Positions 1 to 7,446 of a stretch of 16,001 nucleotides of DNA are shown here, one piece after another. Each line of letters opens with the position of its first letter. Position 1 is the stretch's first letter. The stretch covers positions 1 to 16,001 of the forward strand of contig JBLNDG010000028.1 in the NCBI GenBank assembly GCA_050261415.1, written 5' to 3'. Origin of the DNA: JBLNDG01 sp050261415 (lineage in GTDB: Bacteria > Bacillota > Clostridia > Lutisporales > Lutisporaceae). A model generated the notes under the pieces. The model ran no database searches and was not told the origin of the DNA. It saw only the letters and a program-made list of their open reading frames with translations. Made by a program: the position numbers and the translations under genes.

Positions 1-25
1 AGAGATAACTGTAAAAACTAATAGA

Positions 26-51
26 GCAGCCTGGTGAAACCACCAGGCTGC
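26..51 (-). terminator. Hairpin after hsp20
   Basis: Perfect 11-bp inverted repeat (GCAGCCTGGTG / CACCAGGCTGC) with a 4-base loop, 7 bases past the hsp20 stop codon. On the minus strand a T-rich but interrupted tail follows (CTCTATTAGTTTTTA). Probably the intrinsic terminator of hsp20; the broken T tract lowers certainty about efficiency. Confidence 0.75.
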
Positions 52-58
52 GAAGCTT

Positions 59-484
59 TTACTGAATATCCACTTTTCTTCCTTTAGCTTTTGAAGGCTC
101 AACCTTCGGTACTGTAATGGACAGGATGCCATCTTTATATTCAGCTTTTGCTTCCTCGGATTTTACCTCCACAGGCAGCGGAATTGTTCTTGAAAAGCTG
201 CCGTAATACCTTTCTGTCCTGTAGGCATTTTCGTCCTTGAATTCATTTTCCTTTTTTGTCTGTCCTGAAAGTCTAATGGAATTTTCATCAATGTACAAGT
301 TTAGATCTTCTTTGGAAGTCCCCGGTATTTCAGCCTTTACTATAACATCTCTTTCAGTCTGGTATACGTCCACCCTTGGCGAAGATATTCCGCCAAACAA
401 CCTTGACGGAAAATCAAAGAAGTTGCTCATTTCCCTGCTGATATTATCTACATCCCTGAATGGATTCCATGGCACAAGACTCAT
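59..484 (-). CDS. Hsp20/alpha-crystallin family small heat-shock protein
   Basis: ATP-independent holdase chaperone of the cytoplasm that binds unfolding proteins and forms oligomers. The chosen start gives a 141-residue protein beginning MSLVPWNPFRD, the usual Hsp20 N-terminus. It has a GGGAGG Shine-Dalgarno 8 bases upstream; the ATG 27 bases further upstream in frame lacks one. The alpha-crystallin domain runs from about residue 36 (PRVDVYQTERD) to about 130. It contains the A.IPG segment and the conserved C-terminal G-I-L motif (DGILSITVPK), followed by a short basic tail. Length is normal for the family. It is a single gene with its own hairpin terminator. No CIRCE element is visible upstream; a TATAAT-like box lies in the AT-rich leader, but a matching -35 is unclear. 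Family assignment is firm; control is unknown. Confidence 0.95.
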   Translation of the reverse strand: MSLVPWNPFRDVDNISREMSNFFDFPSRLFGGISSPRVDVYQTERDVIVKAEIPGTSKEDLNLYIDENSIRLSGQTKKENEFKDENAYRTERYYGSFSRTIPLPVEVKSEEAKAEYKDGILSITVPKVEPSKAKGRKVDIQ

Positions 485-613
485 TAATATTCCTCCCTTA
501 TATTTTTTCAATTATAGTTTTTTCTTTTTGATTATTTTTATAAGTAATTTTTATATGGAGGTTTTTGTGCCATATATTCAAGCGGGATTATGAACGTTGT
601 ATTGCAGCCGCAT

Positions 614-2197
614 CTATGCAGCTGATTTTTTGAATTTTTTCATAACCATATCCATAGCATACGACATCTCCTGCATTTTGAGCAGATAAGCAACTGCAAA
701 GAATACCAGTGCACCTACAGCTATTCCCGAGCCGACCTCTATGAGCTGCATGAGTTTGGATGCAGTGCCCAATGCAGCTTCGATATAGTGGGTTGTGAAA
801 TAAGCAGCGACTCCCATGACTGCTGATGCAGCTGAAGATTTGATAATCGAAACCATAATTCCGGAGGTATTCAGTCCATTCAATTTCTTTTCCAGTATCC
901 TGTATAGAATTACCACATTGAGAATGCTGGTTATAGTATAGGATAACGCAATTCCCCCTATTGCCAGGTTGCTGACCTTGAGAAACGCCAGGTTCAAAAT
1001 CAAGTTCGCCAGTACCATAGCCCCGCCGACCTTAACAGGCGTCATTGTATCCTGAAGTGAATAATAGGCTCTCGTAACAACCTGTACGGCCGATTGCCCT
1101 ATAACACCTATACTGTAAAAAGCCAATGCATATGCAGTTATAGCCACATCGCTTTCAGTAAATTTGCCTGTCCTGAAAAGCAGCCTTACTATCGGTACAT
1201 TAAGAACTATCAAGCCGATAGAAGAAGGAATGGTTATGAACAATATTGACTGCAGCCCCTTGAACAAAGTATTCTTGTATTTTTCCATCTCATTTTGCCC
1301 GATCAAGCTGTTAAGTGTCGGGAATATCGCTATTGCAACACTGGATGCAAATATGCCAAGAGGCAGCAGAATTATTCTGTTTGCGTATCTTAAAGCTGTT
1401 ATAGTACCTTCGCTTAACATTGAGGCTATATTCTGATTCACTACCAAATTTACCTGTGAGAAAGAAAGCCCTACCATGGCAGGCCCCATAAGCAAAAGCA
1501 TCCTTTGATACAGGGGATCATGTATATCAAGCCTGAAGCGGAACATCTTTCCGACTTTCCTGAAGCTCGGAACCATAATTCCGAAATTCGCAAGCGCACC
1601 AATTACTACACCGACGGCGAGGCCATATATGCCGAAGGATTTTGAAAGCAGAACTGCTCCTGCTATTATTCCAACATTATATAGCACCGGGCCAAGGGAA
1701 GGTATTGAGAAAATTTTATAGCTGTTCAGTATTCCTCCCAGAAGTCCTGCCAACACAGTAAACGATACCGCCGTAAACATGATCCTGGTTAACTTAACTG
1801 CCAAAGCAAAGGTTACCGGATTTTTTCCTATCCCGTTTGCGACTAATGGCATTAGCCATGGCGCAAATACTATCCCGAATATGTTAAAAGCAATTATGAA
1901 AAGAATGGATACCGTCAAGAAGGTGCTTGCCGCTTTCCATGCCCCCTCTTCATTGCCCTTTGCCTTCTCAGTGTTGAATACCGGCATAAAACCCGAATTC
2001 AAAGCTCCTCCCACCAGCAAATAAAACATAAGGTCAGGAATGGAAAAGGCCGCAAAGAAGGCGTCTGTAACATATGACCTTCCAAACATGCTTGCTATCA
2101 GCATTTCCCTGACAAAACCCAATAGTCTGCTCAAAAGTATTGTTGACATCATTATAAGCGTTGCTTTTTTTATACTTTCCTCTTTTAATTTACCCAT
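614..2197 (-). CDS. murJ: MurJ, lipid II flippase (MviN family)
   Basis: Polytopic inner-membrane protein of the MOP superfamily that flips lipid II, the peptidoglycan precursor, across the membrane. About 527 residues with many hydrophobic segments, consistent with the usual 14 helices. The N-terminal signature is present (ILLSRLLGFVREMLIASMFG, then TDAFFAAFSIPD), including the Arg and Asp residues conserved in the central cavity of the family. ATG at 2197 is preferred because GGAGG sits 5 bases upstream. An in-frame TTG at 2209 overlaps that Shine-Dalgarno and is less likely. The gene appears monocistronic: hsp20 lies downstream after a gap and ykvI upstream after about 150 bases containing a TATAAT box. 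The Lys-rich C-terminus (MVMKKFKKSAA) is cytoplasmic by the positive-inside rule. Nothing looks broken. Confidence 0.95.
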   Translation of the reverse strand: MGKLKEESIKKATLIMMSTILLSRLLGFVREMLIASMFGRSYVTDAFFAAFSIPDLMFYLLVGGALNSGFMPVFNTEKAKGNEEGAWKAASTFLTVSILFIIAFNIFGIVFAPWLMPLVANGIGKNPVTFALAVKLTRIMFTAVSFTVLAGLLGGILNSYKIFSIPSLGPVLYNVGIIAGAVLLSKSFGIYGLAVGVVIGALANFGIMVPSFRKVGKMFRFRLDIHDPLYQRMLLLMGPAMVGLSFSQVNLVVNQNIASMLSEGTITALRYANRIILLPLGIFASSVAIAIFPTLNSLIGQNEMEKYKNTLFKGLQSILFITIPSSIGLIVLNVPIVRLLFRTGKFTESDVAITAYALAFYSIGVIGQSAVQVVTRAYYSLQDTMTPVKVGGAMVLANLILNLAFLKVSNLAIGGIALSYTITSILNVVILYRILEKKLNGLNTSGIMVSIIKSSAASAVMGVAAYFTTHYIEAALGTASKLMQLIEVGSGIAVGALVFFAVAYLLKMQEMSYAMDMVMKKFKKSAA

Positions 2198-2272
2198 TTC
2201 ATCCTCCAATGTTTGACCTCGACCCTGTTAATATGTACTTTGTATAAGCCCGTCAAAAGCCTACCTTTATAT

Positions 2273-2299
2273 ATTATACCCTAGTGCAAAAACCGGCAA
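2273..2299 (-). promoter_or_regulatory. Possible murJ promoter
   Basis: Minus strand carries a perfect TATAAT (2273-2278) with TTGCCG (2294-2299) upstream. The spacer is only 15 bases, shorter than ideal. It lies about 75 bases ahead of the murJ start in the only gap before the gene. Confidence 0.4.
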
Positions 2300-2361
2300 C
2301 ATAAATCGATACTTAAAGCTGTTGTTTTTGCATATTTAGTGCGATTTGCCCAAATTTCATA

Positions 2362-3414
2362 CTAATTGCTGACTCTATATGAAATGTATACCAGCCTGAA
2401 AATTATATACATGGACAATACCCCGAACAATGGATAAAAGAAGCTTATGAGACCTTTGAAATCCATTAGTGCCAGGGGCAAGCAGCAAATAACAGTCAAA
2501 AGACACGTTGCCCTATATGATACATGCGCATTTCCGCTTAGTCTTTTGGCTATGCTGAATGCATTCGAGACTGCTGTGGAAAATATCTCACACCATACGC
2601 ATATGTTTACGGCATTTTTAACCAAACCTCCAAACCCCGAGGTTACATAGCTCATAGGCATTGAGTATTCAAAAACCTGGGGGCTTTTAAGCGTAATACT
2701 TATGTTGAGCATCAGTGACAACAGCATAAGCCCGACCGCCCCGAAGAAAACCCCTGCTTTTAAGACATGAGGGGGCTTGATTCTTTCCGGTATGGCTGTC
2801 AAAATGCCAATTGAAAGAAATGTATTATAGCAGCAGTAAAAAAGGAAGAAGAAAAAAGGTTTGATATAGCTACCGCTATAATTTTCTGCAAGCTTTGCCT
2901 TGATGCCTCCCATGTCACTATTCATGACAGTTACTGCAAGCACTGCCACAATAATACCAAAAAGTATGGGTACTACGATAGAATTGACTTTTAGCACTCC
3001 TTTCAAGGATTGCATTATAATGACCAATGTCAGCAATGCTATAAGAATTATTCCAAAAAAGCGGGGAAAATTCAGGCTTTCTTCAAAAAGAGCGCCGCTT
3101 CCCGCAAACATGATGGAAGTTCCTATAAGAAGAAAGGAAGTCACAAGAATATCATACACCAATCCGGTTTTATTCCCAGCAATCCGGTATATAAGCTCCT
3201 TGTAATTGTAAGCCCTGTAATATGCCGCAGCCTTTATAACAGCAGCAGCCATGATATAAAAGGCTGCCCCTGAAAGTATGATGTTTATCATTCCCATTTG
3301 TCCGAAACAGGTGAAAAACTGCATGATTTCCTGGCCGGAGGCAAACCCAGCTCCTACCACAGTGCCTATAAACACTGCACCAACCTGAAAAGATTGCCTG
3401 AAATCTTTACTCAT
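2362..3414 (-). CDS. YkvI family membrane transporter
   Basis: 350-residue integral membrane protein with about ten hydrophobic segments. It resembles the YkvI/COG3949 family of uncharacterised transporters related to the APC/LeuT fold. The N-terminal signature GTVVGAGFASGQEIMQFF (about residues 17-34) is the unwound first-helix motif shared by the family and its best identifier. The start is well supported: AAAGGAGA lies 8 bases before the ATG. The substrate is unknown, and neighbours do not suggest one (murJ downstream, a GGDEF gene upstream, both separated by gaps). A 9-bp palindrome 38-59 bases ahead of the start may be an operator. The reading frame is intact. Confidence 0.88.
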   Translation of the reverse strand: MSKDFRQSFQVGAVFIGTVVGAGFASGQEIMQFFTCFGQMGMINIILSGAAFYIMAAAVIKAAAYYRAYNYKELIYRIAGNKTGLVYDILVTSFLLIGTSIMFAGSGALFEESLNFPRFFGIILIALLTLVIIMQSLKGVLKVNSIVVPILFGIIVAVLAVTVMNSDMGGIKAKLAENYSGSYIKPFFFFLFYCCYNTFLSIGILTAIPERIKPPHVLKAGVFFGAVGLMLLSLMLNISITLKSPQVFEYSMPMSYVTSGFGGLVKNAVNICVWCEIFSTAVSNAFSIAKRLSGNAHVSYRATCLLTVICCLPLALMDFKGLISFFYPLFGVLSMYIIFRLVYISYRVSN

Positions 3415-3451
3415 AGAAAATCTCCTTTAGCCTGCTGATAAATCAGCATTT

Positions 3452-3473
3452 ATAAGTATATATCTATACTTAT
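3452..3473. promoter_or_regulatory. Palindrome upstream of ykvI-like gene
   Basis: ATAAGTATA-TATC-TATACTTAT, a perfect inverted repeat with 9-bp arms and a 4-base centre, about 40 bases ahead of the transporter start. A second small hairpin (GCTGA-TAAA-TCAGC, 3434-3447) lies between it and the Shine-Dalgarno. It could be a dimeric repressor operator overlapping the promoter; the regulator is not identified. Confidence 0.5.
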
Positions 3474-3494
3474 TTTGGCTTTTGAAGTCCTATG

Positions 3495-3537
3495 AAAAAA
3501 AAGCTCCTCAACACAACTTTGTATGTTAGAGAAGCTT
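3495..3537 (-). terminator. Terminator of the CBS-GGDEF gene
   Basis: On the minus strand, an imperfect stem of about 13 bp (AAGCTTCTCTAACA / TGTTGAGGAGCTT, one bulge) is followed by an unbroken T8 run. It starts 9 bases past the stop codon. Classic intrinsic terminator. Confidence 0.88.
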
Positions 3538-3545
3538 TGTTTGCT

Positions 3546-4409
3546 TTATGCAATTGCGTCTATATCTATATCACCAATTATAATTGAACTATTGACACTT
3601 TGCTTTGCTTTTGTCGAGGATAGACTTGCAATGTTTACCATTTTATTTATTAAGCCTGAAATATTGTCAGTTTTCTTATTATGTGACGTAAAGCCCGTAA
3701 TTCCTATTGATACTGAAACCGGTATGTCATTGGGAAATGCATGTGAGTTTATTGAATTAATAATTTTTTCCGCTAATGCCCTGCTGTCGCTTATACAATA
3801 AGAAGTTACAATTGCAAATTCATCCCCTGCATACCTGCACAAAAAAGATTCCGAACCTGCATTTTCTTTTAATATATCAGCCACTTTTTTTAATATTGCA
3901 TCTCCGTTTATATGTCCATATTTCTTATCTATATAACCGAAGTTATCCATGTCTATAAACATTATCGATATGTGTTCCCCGCTTCTTATAAGCTTATAGG
4001 CATTATAAAACAGATAATCATTTTTATATAGTCCTGTAAGCAAGTCAGTATGCTTGCCCAATTCCATATTCAAAGTTGTCCTTGTTATATATCCTGTGAC
4101 CCCATTCTCATCTTGTACAAGTATAGTATCGATATCTCTATTTAAATCAAATATCTCTTTAATTTCCCAAATATACATACAGCACTCAACGCATATATAT
4201 TTATCAGACATGATGTCGGCAATTATCCTGTTTGGGTGGGCACCAACCAATTCTTTTTTAGTAATTATACCGGCTAATCGTTTATTCTCATAAGCAACGA
4301 AACATTCAATGCCTTCTTCCTGAAATATATTCTGAACTTTTCTTACTCCGGTTAAAACATCAACCTTCGTAAAATTCTTTTCCATTATATCAGAGGACTT
4401 CTTAATCAT
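3546..4409 (-). CDS. CBS-domain pair fused to GGDEF (putative diguanylate cyclase)
   Basis: 287 residues. Residues about 1-120 form two CBS repeats (DIMEKNFTKVDVLTGV..., DIMSDKYICVECCMYI...), a module that usually binds adenine nucleotides. Residues 121-287 form a GGDEF domain: DLLTGLYKND entry motif, FIDMDNFGYIDKKYGH metal/substrate region, and RYAGDEF at about 192-198. The signature is AGDEF instead of GGDEF; some AGDEF proteins are active cyclases. The usual RxxD inhibitory site is absent (Gly and Ser replace Arg and Asp), so product feedback through that site is unlikely. No membrane segment, so cytoplasmic. Its ATG overlaps the upstream stop (ATGA), so the two genes are translationally coupled. 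Inferred role: c-di-GMP synthesis gated by nucleotide binding. Activity is not proven by sequence. Confidence 0.9.
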   Translation of the reverse strand: MIKKSSDIMEKNFTKVDVLTGVRKVQNIFQEEGIECFVAYENKRLAGIITKKELVGAHPNRIIADIMSDKYICVECCMYIWEIKEIFDLNRDIDTILVQDENGVTGYITRTTLNMELGKHTDLLTGLYKNDYLFYNAYKLIRSGEHISIMFIDMDNFGYIDKKYGHINGDAILKKVADILKENAGSESFLCRYAGDEFAIVTSYCISDSRALAEKIINSINSHAFPNDIPVSVSIGITGFTSHNKKTDNISGLINKMVNIASLSSTKAKQSVNSSIIIGDIDIDAIA

Positions 4410-4756
4410 AACTCAATCGATTTGCTAACATTAAGTGTTATGTTTATCTGGGCTTTTATAATCATAGATTCGTTAGCAATTTTTCCTCCTTCCTCCATGA
4501 TTATGGAAATAAGTTTATCTTCATGAAGTATATTCATTAAAGACCTTCTTATTACAATTGCCTCAATACAGTCGTGCTGGACCTTTACTATTTCATATTG
4601 ATCCGGAGACAATACGTCTACCATCCTTCTTGCCGCCTCGGGTCCGATAGGAGCCTTTTTACCTACTATTAATACATCCTGCATCGGAGGCATTTCAAAC
4701 TCTGAAAACCTCATGTTTATTTCCGCTCTTTTTACTCCCTCTACCTTGCTTTCCAT
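4406..4756 (-). CDS. Small unrecognised protein coupled to CBS-GGDEF
   Basis: I do not recognise this family. The chosen ATG (M-E-S-K-V-E-G-V-K-R) is preceded by AAGGTGAT about 8 bases upstream and gives 116 residues; an ATG 30 bases further upstream lacks a Shine-Dalgarno. No membrane segment or signal peptide. The sequence is mixed alpha/beta in appearance, with a central stretch PMQDVLIVGKKAPIGPEAAR, a Cys at HDCIEAIVIRR, and a beta-like end (IIKAQINITLNV). The 3' end overlaps the GGDEF start by 4 bases, the only strong clue: it may partner or regulate the cyclase. A structured RNA with a terminator lies upstream. The frame is open and well placed, so the gene is probably real. Confidence 0.75.
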   Translation of the reverse strand: MESKVEGVKRAEINMRFSEFEMPPMQDVLIVGKKAPIGPEAARRMVDVLSPDQYEIVKVQHDCIEAIVIRRSLMNILHEDKLISIIMEEGGKIANESMIIKAQINITLNVSKSIEL

Positions 4757-4881
4757 AGTTTCTATCACCTTCCCCCCATAGCTCATATATTATCATATTA
4801 TGTCTAATATTTCTATTATTTGTTAAATTTTTTTCTAATTATTACTTTGTTAATTCTTTACCTTTTTATTCATACAAAAAA

Positions 4882-4910
4882 ACCGTCTTCGATTGAAAAC
4901 GGTCACAGCA
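4882..4910 (-). terminator. Terminator of the structured RNA
   Basis: Minus strand: 9-bp stem ACCGTTTTC / GAAGACGGT (one G-U pair), AATC loop, immediately followed by a run of T. Strong intrinsic terminator about 125 bases ahead of the small-protein start, where attenuation of the downstream unit would be possible. Confidence 0.85.
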
Positions 4911-5056
4911 CAAAAACACCCAAACAGGCTTCGTAAGCTGCTCCTTTCCAAAATGGAGGCACCACCGTTTCCAATGATACCCCATCGGTCTATAACACTT
5001 GGCTTTGCTTTAGGTTTATAGACTCGGAGCTATTCGATTTTTAGGTTTACTATATT
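4882..5056 (-). ncRNA. Structured RNA of unidentified class
   Basis: About 150-170 nt of minus-strand sequence fold into successive hairpins and end in a strong terminator. Seen: GTCTATAA / TTATAGAC (5016-5023 and 4988-4995) enclosing AAGCAAAGCCAAG; CGATG / CATTG just after it; CTCC / GGAG around a CCATTTTGG hairpin; GCTT / AAGC; then the terminator ACCGTTTTC-AATC-GAAGACGGT followed by T7. A TATAGT box (5047-5052) with a weak -35 lies at the 5' end. It stands between the ybaK terminator and the small-protein/GGDEF pair. It could be a riboswitch-like leader for that pair or an independent small RNA. I could not match it to a class with confidence. The AAGCAAAGCCA segment faintly recalls c-di-GMP-I riboswitches, but the characteristic GNRA-capped helix is not evident. 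The clostridial raiA RNA is another class to test. Confidence 0.55.
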
Positions 5057-5092
5057 TTTATTCTATTCAAACAGCTAATTTCCTCTTTAGAC

Positions 5093-5135
5093 AAAAAGGT
5101 CTGATATGGATATTATTCCACATCAGGCCTTTTTC
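5093..5135 (-). terminator. Terminator overlapping the ybaK stop codon
   Basis: AAAAAGGCCTGATGTGGA / TCCATATCAGACCTTTTT around an ATAATA loop. The ybaK TGA stop lies within the first arm. The T5 tail on the minus strand and A-rich opposite flank allow bidirectional action. Confidence 0.85.
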
Positions 5136-5608
5136 ATTATTACACTTTCTAACCCGCAATGGATGAGCCCTATTAAATCTTCAGGTGATAACTCAACCTG
5201 GTGACCTATCTTTCCTGCGCTTATAATTATTGTATCCAACCCTTTGCAGGAGCTGTTGAGTACCGTCTTGTACTCTTTCCTCATTCCTACCGGCGAGCAG
5301 CCTCCGCGGATATAGCCTGTTACCTTGTTAATATCCGCAACCTTAATCATCTCAACAGATTTTTCGTTTACTGCCTTTGCTGCCGCTTTTAAATCAAGTT
5401 CATCCGCAACAGGAATGATAAAAACATAGTATTCCCTGCTTGCTCCTTGTGTAACAAGAGTTTTATACACCTTTTCAACAGGCTGCCCTATCTTTTCCGC
5501 AACTGAAATGCCGTCAATCAAGCCGTCGCTGTGATCATAAGTATATGTGCTATATTGTATTCCCGCCTTATCAAGAATCCGCATTGCATTTGTCTTTACG
5601 TTTGCCAT
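5123..5608 (-). CDS. ybaK: YbaK/EbsC family Cys-tRNA(Pro) deacylase
   Basis: 161 residues, the normal length of the YbaK/EbsC (prolyl-tRNA editing) domain. Such proteins act in trans in the cytoplasm to hydrolyse mischarged Cys-tRNA(Pro) and thereby protect proline codons. Family hallmarks are present: KVYKTLVTQG (about 46-55) with the conserved catalytic-region Lys, DELDLKAAAKAV (about 69-80), and GYIRGGCSPVGMRK (about 98-111). The ATG has GAGGGA about 7 bases upstream. The gene is monocistronic, with a terminator at its stop. YbaK as opposed to another subfamily such as ProX is inferred from the GGCSPVG segment and is likely but not certain. Confidence 0.92.
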   Translation of the reverse strand: MANVKTNAMRILDKAGIQYSTYTYDHSDGLIDGISVAEKIGQPVEKVYKTLVTQGASREYYVFIIPVADELDLKAAAKAVNEKSVEMIKVADINKVTGYIRGGCSPVGMRKEYKTVLNSSCKGLDTIIISAGKIGHQVELSPEDLIGLIHCGLESVIMKKA

Positions 5609-5699
5609 TGTTTATCCCTCGTTTTTTCCGATTATTAATGCTGCCTCTCATAATATGCTTACTTTTATCAGTGGACATTCTACCAAAGTAGAATTAGTC

Positions 5700-5732
5700 A
5701 AAAGCGAGGAGGCTCGATGCCTCCGAGCTTTT
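5700..5732. terminator. Symmetrical terminator-like hairpin with GA/GA internal loop
   Basis: AAAAGC-GA-GGAGGC, loop TCGAT, GCCTCC-GA-GCTTTT. The stem is perfect except for a central GA/GA step that can form tandem sheared G-A pairs. A-tract and T-tract flanks make it read the same on both strands. No gene ends here, so it may block read-through from unannotated transcription or be a relic. Confidence 0.6.
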
Positions 5733-5927
5733 ATTATAAGAGAATTCTACCATATCAGGTCCGGACATACAACCGTTACAGAGTATGGCACATAGTTTCC
5801 ATAGTTTTGCCACAATTATGCGGAGATTTTTCAAGCTTCATACTATAAAATTAATACTAATGCCAGAAAAGTGGCAATAAAACCCCAAAAGACTGGAATA
5901 AGAATAGTAGCAGTTATTTATAAAGCT

Positions 5928-5955
5928 TTGCTCCTGCATCACATGCAAGTATAAT
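5928..5955 (+). promoter_or_regulatory. Promoter of the chemotaxis receptor
   Basis: TTGCTC (5928-5933), 16-base spacer, TATAAT (5950-5955), 30 bases ahead of the receptor ATG. A TGCAT-CAC-ATGCA palindrome (5935-5947) fills the spacer and could be a repressor site. Confidence 0.6.
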
Positions 5956-5985
5956 AAAATATGGCACAATAAAAGGAGGATACAT

Positions 5986-7299
5986 ATGAAAAAAATATCT
6001 ACAAAAATCATTACATTATCATTGATCAACTCTTTAATTATCGCAGTACTGAACGGTGCTATATCGGCAAAAAACATGATGAACATGCAAAATACGACTC
6101 CTGCAGTATCTGGATCCCCTGCCGGCACAATGTACTTCTTTCCAGCATCTGTCTGGATAGGAATATTTATTTCTCTATTGTTGGGAACAGTAACATCATA
6201 TTTTTTAGGCTTATATATTTCCCGTCCTATCCGTAAAATAACAGAACTTACGGGCAGGACTGCCGATTTTAATCTGGTGTATGACAATTCCTTTGATAAG
6301 GTATTGAAATATAAGGATGAATGCGGGGCTATGGCCAAAGCGCTGATGGACGCCAGAGAAGCCTTAAGGGAAATGGCGGGAAAGCTTCAAAGCATATCGT
6401 CTTCTCTCACATCCCATTCGGAAAAGCTTTCCAAATCGGCTGATGAAAATGTAAGATCAATTACTCAGGTAGCCGGCACAATGAATGAAATTGCAGAAGG
6501 AAGCAGCAGCCAGGCCGGCACAATTACTGACATTAATTCAACAGTCTCGGATATGGTTTCACTTATTGACAAAATCACTGCTAAAGCTTTGCAAGGCTCC
6601 GAAAATGCAGTCAAATCCCTGGACACCATTAAAGAAGGCCAAGACAATGTGGAAAACCAGGCAAAAAAAATGGAAAACACTATCACTGTGTCCCATGAAG
6701 TAAATGTATCCATTGATGAGCTTAGCAAAATGATAGAACAAGTGGCCGGCATAGTTGATGTCATCAATTCCATAGCTGACCAGACCAACTTGCTGGCTTT
6801 GAATGCAGCAATAGAAGCGGCACGGGCCGGGGAAGCCGGGAAGGGCTTTGCAGTAGTTGCAGATGAAATCAGGGATCTGGCCGACAGGTCTTCGGAAGCT
6901 TCAAAGGAAATAGTAAACATTATAGGACTTACTTCGCAAAAAACACAACATGCCATAGCCAGTATAAATGCGGCCCAGGAGTTAGTCAGAGAACAAAAAT
7001 GTGCACTCGATGTAACCAGAAATGCATTTGACAAGATAAAAGATGCCTACGATCATATAGTTGATAGCTTCCAGCATACCGCTGATTCAATAAAAATCAT
7101 AGATGAAAAAGCAAACCGGATTTTCGCACAAACCCAGGAAATGACTGCCATAGCTGAAGAATCAGCAGCAAATACCCAGGAAGTATCTGCTGCCGGCGAA
7201 GAACAGCTTGCTTCAACCGAAATGATAGCGCAGTCGTCCAGAGAACTTCTGGTCCTTGCAGAGCAAGTTAATTCGGAAATAAACAGATTCAAGCTTTAG
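5986..7299 (+). CDS. Methyl-accepting chemotaxis protein, minimal external domain
   Basis: 437-residue transmembrane chemoreceptor that would signal to CheA/CheW. The start has AAAGGAGGATACAT directly upstream. TM1 about 8-26; a short outside loop about 27-54 rich in Met, Asn and Pro; TM2 about 55-78; HAMP-like segment from about 79 (ISRPIRKITELTG); then the coiled-coil methyl-accepting domain. The conserved hairpin tip is intact (IADQTNLLALNAAIEAARAG...GKGFAVVADEIRDLA, about 262-300). The loop of under 30 residues is far too small for a dCACHE or four-helix sensor. The receptor may sense something at or in the membrane, through the HAMP region, or via a partner. No che genes are adjacent. 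It lies just upstream of the flavin locus, but a separate promoter follows it, so linkage is only positional. Confidence 0.93.
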   Translation: MKKISTKIITLSLINSLIIAVLNGAISAKNMMNMQNTTPAVSGSPAGTMYFFPASVWIGIFISLLLGTVTSYFLGLYISRPIRKITELTGRTADFNLVYDNSFDKVLKYKDECGAMAKALMDAREALREMAGKLQSISSSLTSHSEKLSKSADENVRSITQVAGTMNEIAEGSSSQAGTITDINSTVSDMVSLIDKITAKALQGSENAVKSLDTIKEGQDNVENQAKKMENTITVSHEVNVSIDELSKMIEQVAGIVDVINSIADQTNLLALNAAIEAARAGEAGKGFAVVADEIRDLADRSSEASKEIVNIIGLTSQKTQHAIASINAAQELVREQKCALDVTRNAFDKIKDAYDHIVDSFQHTADSIKIIDEKANRIFAQTQEMTAIAEESAANTQEVSAAGEEQLASTEMIAQSSRELLVLAEQVNSEINRFKL

Positions 7300-7364
7300 T
7301 CCCTTTACATATGCTGATGAACTATTTATATTAGAGCATTAATAAAAATATTTTTAAAAAATGT

Positions 7365-7393
7365 TTGACAGTATAGTTAAATAATGTTAGAAT
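7365..7393 (+). promoter_or_regulatory. Promoter of tetR1
   Basis: TTGACA (consensus), 17-base spacer, TAGAAT. Textbook sigma-A spacing. The -10 overlaps the left arm of the operator palindrome, consistent with autorepression. Confidence 0.85.
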
Positions 7394-7427
7394 ATGAATG
7401 AATAAAAAAAATATTCATTCATATTCT
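7389..7427. promoter_or_regulatory. Operator O1, TetR-type palindrome before tetR1
   Basis: Perfect inverted repeat with 16-base arms (AGAATATGAATGAATA / TATTCATTCATATTCT) and an A7 centre, covering the -10 and probable transcription start. The core TATGAATGAAT-N9-ATTCATTCATA recurs before apbE and in decayed form at 11108-11138. Most likely bound by the adjacent TetR proteins. Confidence 0.85.
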
Positions 7428-7446
7428 AATGATGGAGGTAAATTAC

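Larger units (their letters stand above)
5609..5985. other. Intergenic region between ybaK and the chemotaxis receptor
   Basis: No convincing gene. It holds divergent control sequences for the two flanking genes: a symmetrical hairpin at 5700-5732, a perfect small palindrome ATTCTAC-CAAA-GTAGAAT (5677-5694) with a second ATTCTACCA copy at about 5744, a TGCCA-GAAAAG-TGGCA hairpin (5861-5876), and the receptor promoter. Confidence 0.6.

Noticed and set aside
605..631. Hairpin CAGCTGC / GCGGCTG at the murJ stop as a terminator
   Set aside because: No T run follows on the minus strand; on the plus strand, where a T run exists, the stem has a mismatch and no gene ends there.
4988..5052. c-di-GMP-I riboswitch
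   Set aside because: The AAGCAAAGCCA segment is suggestive, but the GNRA-capped helix and its receptor are not seen in the expected order; left as an unassigned RNA.
5838..6338. 166-codon open frame on the minus strand
   Set aside because: Mostly antisense to the chemotaxis receptor; composition and lack of a ribosome-binding site fit a shadow.
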